Positions 1-14,573 of a stretch of DNA of 64,000 nucleotides are shown here, piece by piece. The notes under the pieces were generated by a model. That model saw nothing but the letters and a program-made list of their open reading frames with translations. It ran no database searches and had not been told where the DNA came from. The stretch is taken from contig NW_020825288.1 of the NCBI RefSeq assembly GCF_003286085.1, positions 18,476,001-18,540,000 on the forward strand. Direction: 5' to 3'. Position 1 is the first letter of the stretch. The number at the start of each line of letters is the position of its first letter. The DNA is from Drosophila persimilis (Eukaryota > Arthropoda > Insecta > Diptera > Drosophilidae). The position numbers were made by a program, and so were the translations under genes.

Positions 1-414
1 ATCGAAGAAGAGGTTTCAGCAGGCATACCAACTAGCCGCATCATTGTGGGCGGTTTTTCAATGGGCGGTGCGTTAGCCTTGCATACGGGCTACCATTTGA
101 ATGCTGGACTTGCGGGTGTCTTTGCCCACTCTTCTTTTCTCAATCGTAGCTCCATCGTTTATGAATCCCTGCAGTCGCGCTCACATCACCATCTTCCAGA
201 GCTCCGAATGTTTCATGGTGAGGGCGATACCTTAGTACCGCTTGAGTGGGGCCTGGAGACTTTTAAATCTCTTCAAATATTAGGAGTCAATGGTACATTC
301 CAACCAATGAAAAATACACTTCATGAACTGAAAAAATCGTCGCTTCTTGACCTTGAGTCTTGGATACTTGAAAAGCTACCTCCGCTTGAAAACAATGTAC
401 AAAATAAACTGTGA
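1..414 (+). CDS. LYPLAL1/acyl-protein thioesterase-like serine hydrolase, 3' part
   Basis: The frame is open from the first base of the window and ends in TGA at 412-414, so the 5' end lies outside. The 137 visible residues carry the alpha/beta-hydrolase nucleophile elbow GGFSMGG (Ser at fragment residue 20). A later GDTLVP supplies the acid residue, and a His in NTLHELK is near the C-terminus, so the order Ser-Asp-His fits the carboxylesterase/thioesterase family. Members remove acyl groups from proteins or small esters in the cytosol. The text resembles LYPLAL1 more than APT1/2; in D. melanogaster I would expect the CG6567-type gene, from memory only. It converges on the minus-strand SET gene, with only 43 bp between the two stop codons, so their 3' UTRs may overlap. 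No defect is visible in this part. Confidence 0.8.
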   Translation: MEEEVSAGIPTSRIIVGGFSMGGALALHTGYHLNAGLAGVFAHSSFLNRSSIVYESLQSRSHHHLPELRMFHGEGDTLVPLEWGLETFKSLQILGVNGTFQPMKNTLHELKKSSLLDLESWILEKLPPLENNVQNKL

Positions 415-457
415 GGGGTAAGTCGGTGAATTTTTTTAAATATTATCTCTTAATAAT

Positions 458-1384
458 CTATATTATTTCAGAATTTGGCATAAAACCAGCACAACTATCA
501 GCAGTGCAGAGGCAAGCCTTGCTATCACTTGCTTGATCTTCTACGTATCGATCTTCTCCACCGTAATGAAAGCACAGTTCTTCTTGAGCAAGAATGTTGC
601 GTGCTGCGAAAACACCTTTAAAAATGTACATATGTACATACATATAAATATATAAAACGACAATGTTCCGGTAACTTGTACAAAGTTAATAAAACTCACA
701 TATTTTTGGTATGGGACAATCTATTCGTACCGCTGTTATCTGACAATTGGGGTCACAGCTGTGGTTAATATAGCGTCCAATATTTCCACGTCGAGAAGGA
801 TCTATAATGGTGACTTGTCGTTTATCTTTATAGCAGTCATCGGTCTTAGTGTATTCGTTGAGTATTAACACATAATTCATTGATCCCAGTTTTTTGTTGG
901 TAACTATGCGTCGTTTGGCCTCAGAAATAGTTAGAATTTCCCCTGCATATTCGCAGATGAAGGCACCACAAGGAATGCTTACTTTCGTGCGGACACCTTT
1001 TGATTTGTAAGTCGGAGAATTAAATACTTCCAAATTTGCTCTTGGACCGTACTGCACAAGTCGATTAGTGCAAAAATCTATCCGACACTCACAGAAGGAA
1101 TTGCACTCCACAATTGGGATATTGCCTTTTTCGTTAGTCTGCCTTTGAATCAATTCTTTTCCATCTGGACAGTACTCATAAGCACCTCCGTGTAAGCATC
1201 TTTCGTTATTTGCACAACCGCCTTTATCGCATTGACATTTGTGTAAAAGCACAGAGTTGTAATCGTTCCTTAACAGATTGAAATCTAAGCTTTCATCACT
1301 GGGCATCAGAACGGATTCTAGAATATATTCTAGATAATCTGGGTGTTCATAGTCGTCATTCACTACCATTCGAGATTGTGCCAT
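458..1384 (-). CDS. SETMAR-type SET-domain histone-lysine methyltransferase
   Basis: Two exons, complement(458..615, 700..1384), give 280 residues. The intron (616-699) has donor GTGAGT and acceptor AAAG, and the joint restores the reading IPKICVFAARNI. Domains in order: a short acidic N-terminus; a Cys-rich pre-SET zinc cluster (CQCDKGGC, then CNSFCEC); a SET core with EYAGEIL and the cofactor-pocket motif YINHSCDPNC; ELCFHYGG near the active site; and a post-SET cluster, KACLCTADSCAG. These are the expected elements of SUV39/SETMAR-class H3 methyltransferases, which act on chromatin in the nucleus. There is no chromodomain and no fused transposase, as in the fly SETMAR-like single-domain gene (I recall CG4565). 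I chose the ATG at 1384; upstream in-frame codons have only a TTG. The protein looks intact. Confidence 0.85.
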
Positions 1385-4300
1385 TAAAATAGTACGGATC
1401 CCAATAAGAAGGAACAATAAATTCAGTCTTCTGTCTATACTTTTTTTACAATATTAGCTTTTTTGTCGAATTTGTTTAAAAATTTTTCGAAATGTCTTGT
1501 GATGAATTTAGAGCAGCTGGTCATTAGGGCTGCAAAACCATCGATGGCACTATCGTAGAATTGTCCGATAGAACGGGTTAAATATTCTTAAAGGGCGCGC
1601 AACTGTATGGAATGTATGTATGTATGCATATGATGGATATACGAACATCACGGAATCTTGTGAGAAAGACATGTAAATAATTCGAATTTTGCTCTAGTTC
1701 GTTGTATATGGTATACAGTATATAGATTTGCCAGTTCATACCAGAAAGTGTCACACGCTGGGTTACCAGTTCGAATACCCCAGACACTTCGGCTCTGGCG
1801 TTCGGGTGCTGACGCGTCATCATGAGAGAGCGCAGAGAGAACCTCTTTGCATGTGTTAGTACACACGCAATATGTTTCCAAAAAAACATGTGTGTTGTAT
1901 GCTTTTTTCGTTTTTAGAGATCTGATGCTGATGCTAATTTCTGTTTTCTCCCAGCAGTATTGGGAACTGGTTCGGAAGTGGTGATATCACCACTCCCTAT
2001 CAGACCAGGGGTACTTTCTTTACTAACTCTTAACAATGCTTTTCATCATTTCCATTTTTACCCGCAATGTCCTACGACATGGGGACCAGCGACACCACAT
2101 CGTTTACCCCCGAACTAGTGATATGGGTAGTCGTCTAGAAGCTAGTGAAATGGGTACCCATCTGGTAGGTAGTGAAATGGGATACCCATCTAGTAGGTTA
2201 TTAATCTTCATTTCATATTTACAATTTACAAACTCAAATTTTGGTTCTGGTGAGATTGCTTGTGTACCCATACATTCAAATATGCTGGAGGCAATTGTCC
2301 AGAAATTAGATCAGAAATCACAAAGAAAACGAAAAGAGTCCCTAGGACCTATGTAGTTCTGGGAGTTCGACGTGTGACGCTTTCGAAGTATGCACTGGCA
2401 CATCTATATACTATATGGTTAGTTGTTCTATCCATGGGTAGACTACATTCGCGCCCAACTATCCTTTCAAATGTGGATAATATCGGGAAGAAGACATTTT
2501 AATGTCTTAATATGCGCCGCCTCATATTCCCGTCATTAATCATGAAATTAATTATATTTTAAAGAAAATTTTTTTAAGTTAGAAACATTTATTGCGGCAT
2601 GGTTGTACAATAGTTAGAGCTTCACAATACGTGGGAAAAGTTGATTAAGAATTTCCACCTGGGAAATATGAATCTTTCGAATGCAAAAGTGAGTGTCTGT
2701 CCGTCTTTTTAACACCTAGTTCTCAGAGACTATAAGCGCAAGGGCAACCTAATAAGCAGCTTTAAAGCTAACTCCACATATCTAATTTCTTCATGCAATG
2801 GGAAAATATAACATTCAATGTTTTTTCTTCAATTAAGGAATCATAAACAATTTTGAAAGTTTTCTTTACAAAAACTCTGGGGGTTGAGAAGGTTTTTTGC
2901 AAAACTCAGCTTAAAACACTATTCCTTCGCAAAGGTTAACAAAATATAATATAAATATACATTTTACGACAGGTTTAACCAGTTGTACACAATTCTAAAA
3001 AAAATGCATTTTAATTATAATACAATAATCCGAATATACAATAATAATAATCGTTCCATATAAGTTCCATATTGCGTGATAAGTAGTGTGACTTTGTCAT
3101 GAAGAAAACTTAGTTGAGCTCTTACCAGGCGCTGAGAACACAAAAACGACAGTGTCTACTGTATTGGGATAGGTTAAATTTGAAATTAAATAAAACCATC
3201 CCTGTCATACCAGCTATTATAAGTGTCAGGTGAAAGAAGAAAAAGCTCTCTTGTGCTCTCACTTTTTTTTTCTGTTCCTTATTATGTTACACTGAGACCT
3301 GAGAGAGTTCGGATTACAAAATACATATTATGGTCAGTGCGCAGGTTCTAGAGAAGTCCGCTTCAAAACACAGACAGACCCAATAAGAGTATACATACAT
3401 ACAATCGGGTCCAAATCGAAGTCGCTGAACGATTGGCAGGAATCGGCGGCACATGCACATGGATTCGTACAGGAAGCATACCATCATATTATGAGAGCCT
3501 GGTACAATTTCATCGAGTCGATGGCTTCAAAATGGTTTTTAATATATCGATTTTATTAAATATTGCCTTCACGATTGTTCTCATTTGTAAACTCCAGGCA
3601 AAGAATATGCCATCAATATTTCCATTCTACATTTTACAATACATATCAACCATTTTTTACGAGGACTGGTACTCAAATAGTAAAGAAATATGTATATTAA
3701 ATTAATTTTTTTTATGAATTCATTGCACCTCCTTTTTCTGATAGTTTTGAAGCTCTGAATGCTTGCATACTCTTGAAGGTATATTAACATTTGGCAGAAA
3801 TTTGTAACGCACAAAATATTGCGGTCTCTGTCTGTCCGTCGGTCTGTTTCAGCGCGCTGTTTGCGGGGCTGCTAGGAAATGACTTCGGTTTCTTCTAGAG
3901 ACGGAAACTCCCAAGGAGGAGGCCAAAAGTCCACAGCGACACCTATGGAACCGAGGAAAGAGATTCCAAAAACCACACTGTTTGAAAACGGATGAGGTCG
4001 ATGGAAAGGCACTGAAGAGGATGAGGGCTATGCTGAGGCCAGCGGAAAGCATGGAGGTCGCTCTACTGAACTCCGAAACAGCCCAGCAGATGACTGTACC
4101 ATCCCTCGCAATACTACAATGTTGATATTCTGAGTCCCTGCTGACGACGGATCAACTATGCACGATCCAGAGTTACATTCTGTATGTGATTTCAGCGGGG
4201 AAAGCTGGGACTATTAAGCCCCTCTTTCACGGCTGCAGTATGACTTAAGGTAACAGTGACAGTTGGAAGTTATGCCAATGCCCAAGGATGTCTCTATCTC

Positions 4301-4541
4301 TATCTCATTCGAGGACAGCATATTTATGGCGGCGATATTTTATGGCAGAGCAAATGATTTTGGACGACCCCAACGAAATTCGTCCTGCAACGAAGGATTT
4401 TAGCATTGGCAATGCGGGGTCCTTCCTTCATCAATAAAAGTTAAATTTAGCTGATCTAAGTATTTTTGACCAAAATACACCTCAAATATGGTAGAAATTC
4501 AAGGCACGGAAATTTTTCATGTGTTAATTTCAGTTATAATA
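1385..4541. other. Intergenic DNA with transposon debris
   Basis: I see no convincing gene here. The stretch has short TATGTA runs near 1610-1640 and AT-rich spacer. Near 3140-3390 there is a fragment that looks like part of the dispersed repeat found elsewhere in the window. At about 3845-4440 a GC-richer block has broken plus-strand frames with a charged text (for example KRMRAMLRPAES). It looks like an old LINE ORF1 or similar mobile-element coding relic, but I cannot name the family. Confidence 0.4.
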
Positions 4542-4547
4542 TTTATT
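4542..4547 (-). terminator. AATAAA poly(A) signal of the collagen-like gene
   Basis: A canonical AATAAA on the minus strand lies about 30 bp downstream of the TGA at 4576-4578, the expected place for a short 3' UTR. Confidence 0.6.
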
Positions 4548-4575
4548 TTCGGTAACCTTCGTCTTGTCTGGTGGC

Positions 4576-6628
<2,053 letters not shown>

Positions 6629-6669
6629 GGTTAAAACGCATCTGCTACCTTTCCCTGCTTAATCTATCA

Positions 6670-6677
6670 CTTTTATA
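6670..6677 (-). promoter_or_regulatory. TATA box of the collagen-like gene
   Basis: TATAAAAG on the minus strand (context GGTATAAAAGTG) lies 41 bp upstream of the ATG at 6628, so the 5' UTR would be very short (roughly 10-20 nt). Strong TATA promoters with short leaders are usual for highly expressed tissue-specific secreted proteins in flies. Confidence 0.65.
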
Positions 6678-7308
6678 CCATATGGGGTCATTACGTTTTA
6701 TGAATACTTTGTTTAAATCACTTTCATTAATCTAGATTCACTAGAACCGTTATATCATGTCCATTGAGAAATTTCCATCGCAAATCTCTAGAAAAAAATG
6801 CAAACTTGGTCGAATGCTATCTTTTGATATTCTTTTAACTTATGTAAATTTTAGTCGATTCAAAATGTGGACCGTCTCTGAAGTATTTAATACATCAGTA
6901 TGTTTGTCCGTTTATATTTATGTATGTTTTCAAGAACATATTCATTGTTGGCTATTGTTCAACTTTACGACTCGTTCCAACAATCTGGCCTGAAAAGAGA
7001 AAAATTTGCAGAGAACCCTTTGTCTCTTAATTAGCTATGTATTTCAATAAACTTGTTCACACTTGGAGTCGCGCGCCTACATATGATTAACACGAATAGA
7101 ACCGCGAACCCAAAGTCAACGAAAGTGTAAATGTTTTCTGCCTTCGCTATGCTATCCACGAATATTGCGTAAGAGAACGCTTCGGGTGTTCTGCTGAATG
7201 ACTTATTTTATCTTGGTATCATTCAAGTGAATGGGCCGAAAAAATTGGTGTCAAAATGGAACCCTAAACAATAAATCAATTAATAAGTTATATGCATTCG
7301 TACATACA
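6678..7308. other. Intergenic DNA, nothing assigned
   Basis: AT-rich spacer upstream of the collagen-like gene. It may hold that gene's enhancers, but I see no coding potential, RNA gene or clear repeat. Confidence 0.4.
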
Positions 7309-8695
7309 CACGTCGGCATAAGTATTTTGACAAACTCTACGCAACGTTTAGCTTTGAATTTTGACGGATTGCTACGTGTTACAGCTCTCTTATCTGACTT
7401 ACCGCTAAGTACATAAATTCGTAATAATCTTCGTAGTTGCATTTTGCGTTTTCTTAACATGCTTCTTATTCTCATTCGTAATCTGATCTTGGCTGGGCAA
7501 AAGTGTTTTGTCAGAACTTCAATTAATTTGCATTGATCTGCTTTTGATAGAAAGCGAAACCATTATTACGGATAATCTCAGTTTAGAGATTGTAAATGCT
7601 GATAAAAATAGTTTTCGTTCAATAATTTGTGAAATATGTGTAACCGAAAGGAATTCAGTGAATCTCTTAAAAATTAAATAATAGTGAAGTTCAACTCTGG
7701 TATTTCAGTACAAAATATCAGTAGATTATAGTATATTTCACGTCAGACAATCTGCTATCAAAAAAACAAATTAAAAAAAAACAACACTGCAAAAAACGCT
7801 ACACGTTGTGACAGACCACGAAAAACAACTGCCAAGGTAGACTCTTTTAGTTTGCGGCAATTTAAGCAGGATGTCTTAAAAACTCCTCGATCGGTTGCCA
7901 ATGACTTGAAGGGAACAGGAAATTTTGATGTCAGCGAACGGACAATACGTAGACGTCTTAAGGAAACTGATTTTGGAACATATATTACTAGAGCTATACT
8001 GCAAATAACACAGCGCAATAAGTTAAAGCGCCTTGAGTTTGCCAAAAATTTTATTATTTTATTTTATTTATTCAAAAAAGTTTTCGTAAGAAACCTAAAA
8101 GAACGTCGCAAAAAAGTGGCACCTATATGAGTAAGAGCGATCCATGGAGGTGGGACCATAATGTTTTATGGATGCGTCGCCTACAATGGCTTGCGAAATT
8201 TAGTTCCTGTTGATGGTAGCACGAATAAAGACAAATATTTGGAAGTGCTAAACAATCACCCTTTCTCCTCTGGAGAGAATTTTATTGGGGAGTCATTTGC
8301 CTTCCAACAGGACAACGCCCCGTGTCATAAAGCTAAAGTCCTTACCCAATTCTTTAAGGACATTGGGGTTAATACTTTGGACTAGCCGCCCCAGAGCCCA
8401 GACTTAAACATTATCGAGAATCTCTGGTCTTATATAAAAAGAAACCGGACTCCAAATTTGACAAGGAACCGTGAGAATAAAATCTGAGAGGTGAAATCAC
8501 TCTGGAGAGAAATTCTGCTGGCTTATATCCACAGCTTAGTTCCGAGTTGGAGTCAGTTCCGAGACGTCTGCAAAAGGTGATAGAGGCAAAGGGAGGATAT
8601 ATATTTTGCTGATTCATCATAAAAAGTTAGTTCGTTCCATTCGTTTTTGTTTTTTTTTTTACATTTTATAAAATGTCAAAATACCTATGCCACCG
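7309..8695 (+). mobile_element. Tc1-like DNA transposon relic
   Basis: Transposase text is readable on the plus strand. Around 7810-8045 there is an HTH-type part (RPRKTTAKV, then SVANDLKGTGNFDVSERTIRRR). From about 8140 a DDE part follows, with HGGGTIMFYGC, the second catalytic Asp in QQDNAPCHKA and the Glu in PPQSPDLNIIENLWSYIKR, which is Tc1 DD34E spacing. Candidate terminal inverted repeats are the text GGCATAAGTATTTTGACA near 7314 and its inverted near-copy at about 8668-8690. The frame is interrupted more than once (for example a stop between CDS parts at about 8128 and one at 8383). The region expected to hold the first catalytic Asp is missing, so the copy is dead. Confidence 0.75.
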
Positions 8696-10164
8696 TCTGT
8701 TTGGGAATAATTAATTTTCATTTCACAATAAACCCACTTATCTTACATTTTTTACATATTGTTAAAAGCTTAATATAATACCTATCTACGATAAGTAAAT
8801 ATAGTTTCTACTTTGAAAAAATAAGAAGTTACCATATGTAGTAAAGAGCCACATCCTGCTCGAGGTGCCCCCTGCTCTAGTCGTAATATGGCCGAGCTTA
8901 AGACATGCTCTGAAAAACCCCTAATCTTAGGTGTTACCACATAAATTGGTTGTGGGATGAAGGAACTAAGTAAGTGTGTCTTTTAACGGCGTGGCTCCCG
9001 ATACAGGGCGACCTACGGTTAAATCTAGCTATAACAAGGTCTTGAGCTCTAGCTTGATGGACCAGGGGACTGGTCATTTCTTGTGAGATCTATATGGAAC
9101 AGAGGTACTGACAGGAATACAGTGTCCCATGCACAGTGCATAAGAAAGTTTTCTGATGCAGAGTCAATTAATTCTAAAAACTTTTGTAGCTTAGTCTACG
9201 AATCCGAAACTTCTTATAAAATTCGTATTTGTACTTCGAGAAGAGTTGAACTGAATACAATGCTTTCAATAGTGTGACAAAGGTCTCTCAAACATGCAAC
9301 GCTCGGAATACATCGTATTGTATGTGAATGCCCTGGTCTCTATAGAGAGAGATCTTAACATTTGGTGAGGAATGGGTTACCAAAGTGTTTAAACTTATTA
9401 TAATCCTGAACGTACAATGATCTTCAATATAATCCTAGGGTAACAAAATTAATATATGGTCGAAATGCAATAAGGCCTTCTAATAATAATACAAGAATTT
9501 AGCATAAGCTGAGCTATTCATATTTTTTGGAAAATATTTTAAGAATTACTGATTTACAAGCGTTTCTAGATTTGGATTTATTTTGTTATATCATTCGTGT
9601 TATTAATTTTCATAACTGGAAGTCGTTCTTCCATGCAATGTTACTAAAGGTGACTGAATAGATATTCGAGGGTCTTTTTATTGTATTTTTTTTTTTTAAT
9701 TTAACTTTTTAGCAGTCTTTCCTGTTTTCCCTGGTTTGATGACGCAGGATTGAATCTGCTTTAAAATAGCCTACTCATAAGTTACTCAATTCATTTACTT
9801 ATCTCACAGTTCGAGTTATGGTCGACCTTCAAGGATACACAGAAAGACTTCGTTTTATTTTACACCATTTGATTTGAATTTAATTTTTCTGTATTTAAAA
9901 GGGTATAAATAGTTGTGTTTTACATATATATATATATATCTATTGGAACATGATTGTATATAGAGATTCGGGACCAATGAAATGGTGAACTGTTTATTTG
10001 TACTGGTACTGGAAATGCTTGATTATCATCATTTTGGTTTTCGGCTTTTCGCTTCAGTAGGTGGTTGGTGGCATATTCTAGAAAAAAATTGCATATTCGT
10101 AAATTGTGTGAGCCACTGATTAAATACAAATCAAAATATTTACCACTTATTTTTATACGCAAGC
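8696..10164. other. Intergenic DNA, AT-rich; 3' UTR of the small membrane gene at the right end
   Basis: I find no gene in 8696-9900. A GC-richer patch at 8850-9300 may be mobile-element debris. At 9915-10164 the minus strand could be the 3' UTR of the gene ending at 10165, with a possible AATAAA near 9990. A minus-strand open stretch at about 9935-10078 follows a good acceptor (ttttttctag) and could be an alternative terminal exon, but nothing confirms it. Confidence 0.35.
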
Positions 10165-10360
10165 TTATGTCTTGCTTAGAACATTTTTTATTTTGTCAAT
10201 GCCTGACTGGAAGTTATCGGTGACCGTGTCTTTGAGTTTAGAGACATCATCCTCCTTTTCGTGGTAGTAAACAAAGTACACAACCAAGCCGACCACAATG
10301 AAAACGATTAGAAATGTACTGATGATTGATATTAGCACACTAAGGGCGCAATTAAAGCAG
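10165..10360 (-). CDS. Small single-pass membrane protein, last coding exon
   Basis: On the minus strand an acceptor (cgtttcag) is followed by 64 codons ending in TAA at 10165-10167. The text starts CFNCALSVLISIIS, has a hydrophobic helix (residues ~5-32 of the exon: FLIVFIVVGLVVYFVYY), then a charged amphipathic tail, HEKEDDVSKLKDTVTDNF, ending VLSKT. Codon use and clean hydrophobic patterning look coding. The split codon at 10360 needs an upstream exon ending in phase 2; I could not find it with certainty (a GTGAGT donor at 10432 exists but no ATG in the right frame precedes it). I do not recognise the family. It is likely a short type I or tail-anchored-like membrane protein. Confidence 0.5.
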
Positions 10361-10599
10361 CTGAAACGACAAAGAAATACAACTATATATATACAAGTTA
10401 TTTATAAATAATACTCCGTGCCCGCCAAACTCACGATTTGACTGTACATACACACTGCGCTGTATGGTGTTAGGGCCCTATTATCCCTATAATTTTCTAT
10501 GTGAGAAGTGGATTAGCACAGTGGAGCGTTCTAAATCAAATTTTGTAAATCCTCCATGCGGCATGATTGCCAACAGAAGATGCTATGATGTATGGGATT

Positions 10600-11450
10600 C
10601 TTTAAAAGTCGGGTAGCATAACGTCCATCCGCTTAAGCATCCCCTTGAGGTATCCAGGGCTCTTCAGGTCTACTAGCTGCTGATTCAGTGCAGAAGATAA
10701 AGGCGGACGCTGCGAAGAACCAACGAACGTGGCTGGCAGGCTACAAGTCGTGAAGGATAGATCTCCAACGTCAACTACCGCCATGAAGACCATCAAGTAG
10801 TACAAGGGAGCCGAAGCAGTGGCTCGGTGGTATCCAGATGGCTGAAAAGCGTACTTAGGAACAGAACGATAAATGCTAACTTAGGTATCTCACCATCACG
10901 GAAAAAGGCCACAAGAGGTACTCCACAGGGAGGACTTACATCCCCACTTCGGTGGAATCAGTTCCTCAATGACCTTCTACTCTCTCAGCTCAGCTGAGGA
11001 CCAGTGGATACAAGGTCACGGCCTACGGGGACGACCTAGTGACACTGGTAATGGGCAAGTTCCTGCCAACAATCAGTAAACTTCTGGAATCTTCATTTTG
11101 AATAATCATTAAATCGGCAGAACCGATCAGAACCCTCAGAAAGCCGAACTGGTGTTATTCTTACGTAAATGTAAGATAACTGGGATCAAACTCACTGCAT
11201 CTCTAAATCCGGCAAGGCCACAGGCAGATTCGTACGCGAGATAGTGCATTGAACTTTCCAACTAGTAAGAAATGGGGAGTTCCCCGCACAACCTCTGCAA
11301 AGTCCCAACCTTCTGGGAAGGCGACATCGTATACTCGGAGGAATCGCCTTCGACGACCTGGGCAGCGGGGTGACCATGCCGAATCTGTCACTCTAATTGA
11401 GGCCTCTGGATGGTTTAAAAACATCTCTAACACTAGGCAAACCAAATAGA
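10600..11450 (+). mobile_element. Non-LTR retrotransposon (LINE) reverse-transcriptase relic
   Basis: Broken plus-strand frames carry reverse-transcriptase motifs in the right order: TRGTPQGGLTSPL (RT motif 4 type) near 10915, then AYGDDLVTLV (catalytic YxDD, here YGDD) near 11015, then KAELVLF and KITGIKL further on. The spacing and text fit R1/LOA/Jockey-type LINEs; I cannot choose between them. Several frame breaks and stops show it is not active. Neither end could be fixed. Confidence 0.6.
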
Positions 11451-12833
11451 AGGGTTTTTTTTAGGCTTCAAAGCAAAGTTCAATGCAACCAGATACTTAT
11501 GCTATTTGAGAAAAGCACTACCTCTGAAAAAACCGTACACAAATATCAGATTTAAAAAATTAAAAAAAAATGATTTAACTATTTTAAAGGCCCAATTTTC
11601 AAAAACGTCAGTTCGGTTCAAAGTGGAAATGTGGGGTTTCATAGTGTCGTTATTATGTACACACACGTATACCTATCTATATATGTATGTATAAAGTATT
11701 CGCCATACATAGAAGTATTTTTTTATGAAAGTGCTTGCTGGATAGCGCAGATACAGATAAAGTGAAATACGCAAAACTGTTTGTGTATTTCACATTTGTT
11801 GGTGGTGGGGCTCTCTTTGCGTGCTAGAAGGAAAAGGGAGGGAGGGTGCTCCCCTAGAGCAGACACAAGATGCAGACAAAAAAATATATATACTATAATT
11901 CAGGCATATTTATATAATACATGTAACAAATTCTTGTAAATTTATTTAAGAGATAATACAGGCTTGTTTTTCGACCCCATATGCCTACGTACATATATAG
12001 GTATTCTTGATCAGTCTCAATATCATTGAGGTCGGGATCTCAAAGAATATAAGAACTAAAGTAATAGGATTTGTAATTTATTTCATTTTTAATTTTGTAA
12101 ATTGGTTCATTATTTGGATCAATTTTATAGTTAGAGTGAAGAAACCTATTTCCAATTTTACTCGGAAGCGCCCTCTTTATCTCCCAGTGTGGCTTACCAG
12201 TACGGGGTAGGTTTTTATGACCGGCATATGCCATCTATTTAATCTAAGAGAAGGATACTTTCCCCACCGTTAGCTGTCTCCCATTGGGACTAGTACTCGA
12301 AAAAATACTCCACTTTCATTCCGGCACCCCCACTATTTATTAGCGTGCTTGGACTCATTTCATAAAGTTAAATACATATGTATGTATGTAGATATGTAAA
12401 TAGAAACTGAGTACAGGGTCAGATCGCGATTCTTATTAACAGTACTGCTAGTTTGAGCATGTGAAAATATACTAGTATAGTCCTGATAAATTGCAATAAG
12501 TAAAATAAAGTACCGGTCTGTCATATTAAATAAGGGTTTTCTTTTTGAGAATATAAATATTTACCTACATATGTATGAATGTATGACGTAATACATTATT
12601 GTAATTGCGTACAAAATTTTATCAAATGAAATTTTCACCCCCGAGTTCTGCTGCACTGGGAAATGTGAAACTGGCCATTGCCAACACAGTGTCGAGTTCT
12701 GGGGAGCATCATATGCCTAGAAAACTAAACAATGATTTCATTCCGTCTAGGCGGAGCCAAGGACAAGAACGTCTGGAGTCGAGACAGTCTGGAGTCGAGA
12801 CAGTCTGGAGCCAGGCAGCTTGGAGCCATATGA

Positions 12834-13080
12834 GTCATTAGATTTGTGGTGTAAATGGATTTGTGTAACGTCCAGAAGGAAACGTTTCCGACCCCATAAA
12901 GTATATACATATGTATATTCTTGATCAGCATCAATATCCGAGTCGATTGAGCCCTGTCTGCCTGTCGGTCTGTAACAAAGTTTCCAAATCCATCCGAATT
13001 GGAGATATTGTTCAAGTTTAAAGACCCCAAGCGCAGCTCCCATACTAGAGTATGTTAGTCGGTCCAATTTATGCTCATTT
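12834..13080 (+). repeat. Dispersed repeat copy
   Basis: The stretch runs from 'attagatttgtggtgtaaatgg' through 'ttccgaccccataaagta', 'ttcttgatcagcatcaat' and 'gagtcgattgagccctg' to a run of tctg/gtcggtctg. The same ordered text, at varying decay, occurs near 19950-20100 (inverted), 27219-27310, 43980-44300 (inverted), 44660-45121 and 60566-60755. It is a moderately repeated mobile sequence; the family is not named here. Confidence 0.6.
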
Positions 13081-14504
13081 TTGGGGACAGCAATAGTTAC
13101 ATATGTATGTATACAGAATAATTCGGCTATTGAGGCTGTTTAAGAATAAATATATTGATATGTATATAGTCTAGGGGGCTGGAAACGCTTCTTTATGGGT
13201 GTTATACACATTCAAAACTAATATACTTCTATACTCTTTGAGCATCGAGTTTAGCCTTTTGGCGCTTCGAAATAAAATTTATTTTTGTCAGAAAAGACAA
13301 CAGAGCGCCATTCTGGGGTTACGACAAGTGTGACAAAATTTAAGTTACATTTTGTAATAGTAAGCGTTGTTGAGAGCTGTCAGTAAATTCGACAATGATG
13401 TTTTTAATTTTTAAGAATTAAACCGAGAATACTAAACATCCCCAATACCACACAGTATACATATTTCTTTAAATGTACTTGTGTACACCTACATAGGTAT
13501 TCATGATATGATCAGTTCTGTCCCTCCAGTTTGAAGCAATCTTGCTTTGCACAGTCCATATACGTATTCACATTTACATTTGGATGTATGTATGTACATA
13601 TATAGATAAATATGTTTGTACATATGTGCGTAAATATGGATGTTTGAATAACCAAGATCGCATAATTTTATCATACGATTGGCCAAAACACAAGTCCCTT
13701 AGAGTAAGACTTTTTTGTTTCTGCGGATAATTCAACAAAGAATTTGAAAATACACAGTCTGATATTTAGATACTGGTTGTTTATATCTCCATAGTTATAT
13801 GTACCTCTATACATTAAACATATATGTACATACATATGTACATATGCATGTATGAATGTTTGTCAGAATGGTTCTTACTTGCATATCCAAGTTACTCGAA
13901 AACACAATTGATCTTTTTCTTTCAACACACTTTCTACAGACCTTTTCTTTTGTGTATCTGTATCTTTCTGTATATCTATATGCAGCAGTAGATAAATACA
14001 TTTGCAGATACATATTAATTTCACTCACAAAGACGCAATTTTTTTTACAAACATGTACAGTATATATGTATGTTACTTACCAACACGCTACGTTACCGGC
14101 GAGGCACTTGCACATTTTTCGGTGAGTTTTAAACAGGCGTCTGTATTAGATTGACAAGGAACTTGTTAGCTGCATTTAGAAAGATACAAGATAAGATTCC
14201 CCTTAGGAACATGCTGCTTAAAACACACCCAAAATGTTGCTGCAACATTGTATGGAATATATCGATAGCACGCCAAGCAATCGAATGTTTTATAGCAGCC
14301 GAATCAGATTCGTAGATATTTTTGCGTTCAGTAGCGTACCAATGGAAACTAAGAAACGCTGGCAAGAATATATTCACGCAACTTTGGGCTGTCAGTCAAA
14401 ACGTTTCGTTTTCGTTTTTTGGTTCTACCGTTCTCGCAAAATTTTGTCATCGATATGTTTAATTTTCTGATCTCGTGCTAATCGCACAATATAGTATGTT
14501 CTAG

Positions 14505-14573
14505 CACTAACCATACAGTATGCATGTATGTATAACCATACAGTATGTATGTATGTATACTGTATGGTTAGTG
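14505..14573. repeat. Perfect 17-bp inverted repeat (hairpin) with internal third copy
   Basis: The left arm CACTAACCATACAGTAT (14505-14521) is perfectly complementary to the right arm at 14557-14573. The 35-bp loop holds a further copy of the left-arm core (AACCATACAGTATG), so it is part direct and part inverted repeat. It could be a small MITE-like insertion or a slippage product. Confidence 0.7.
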
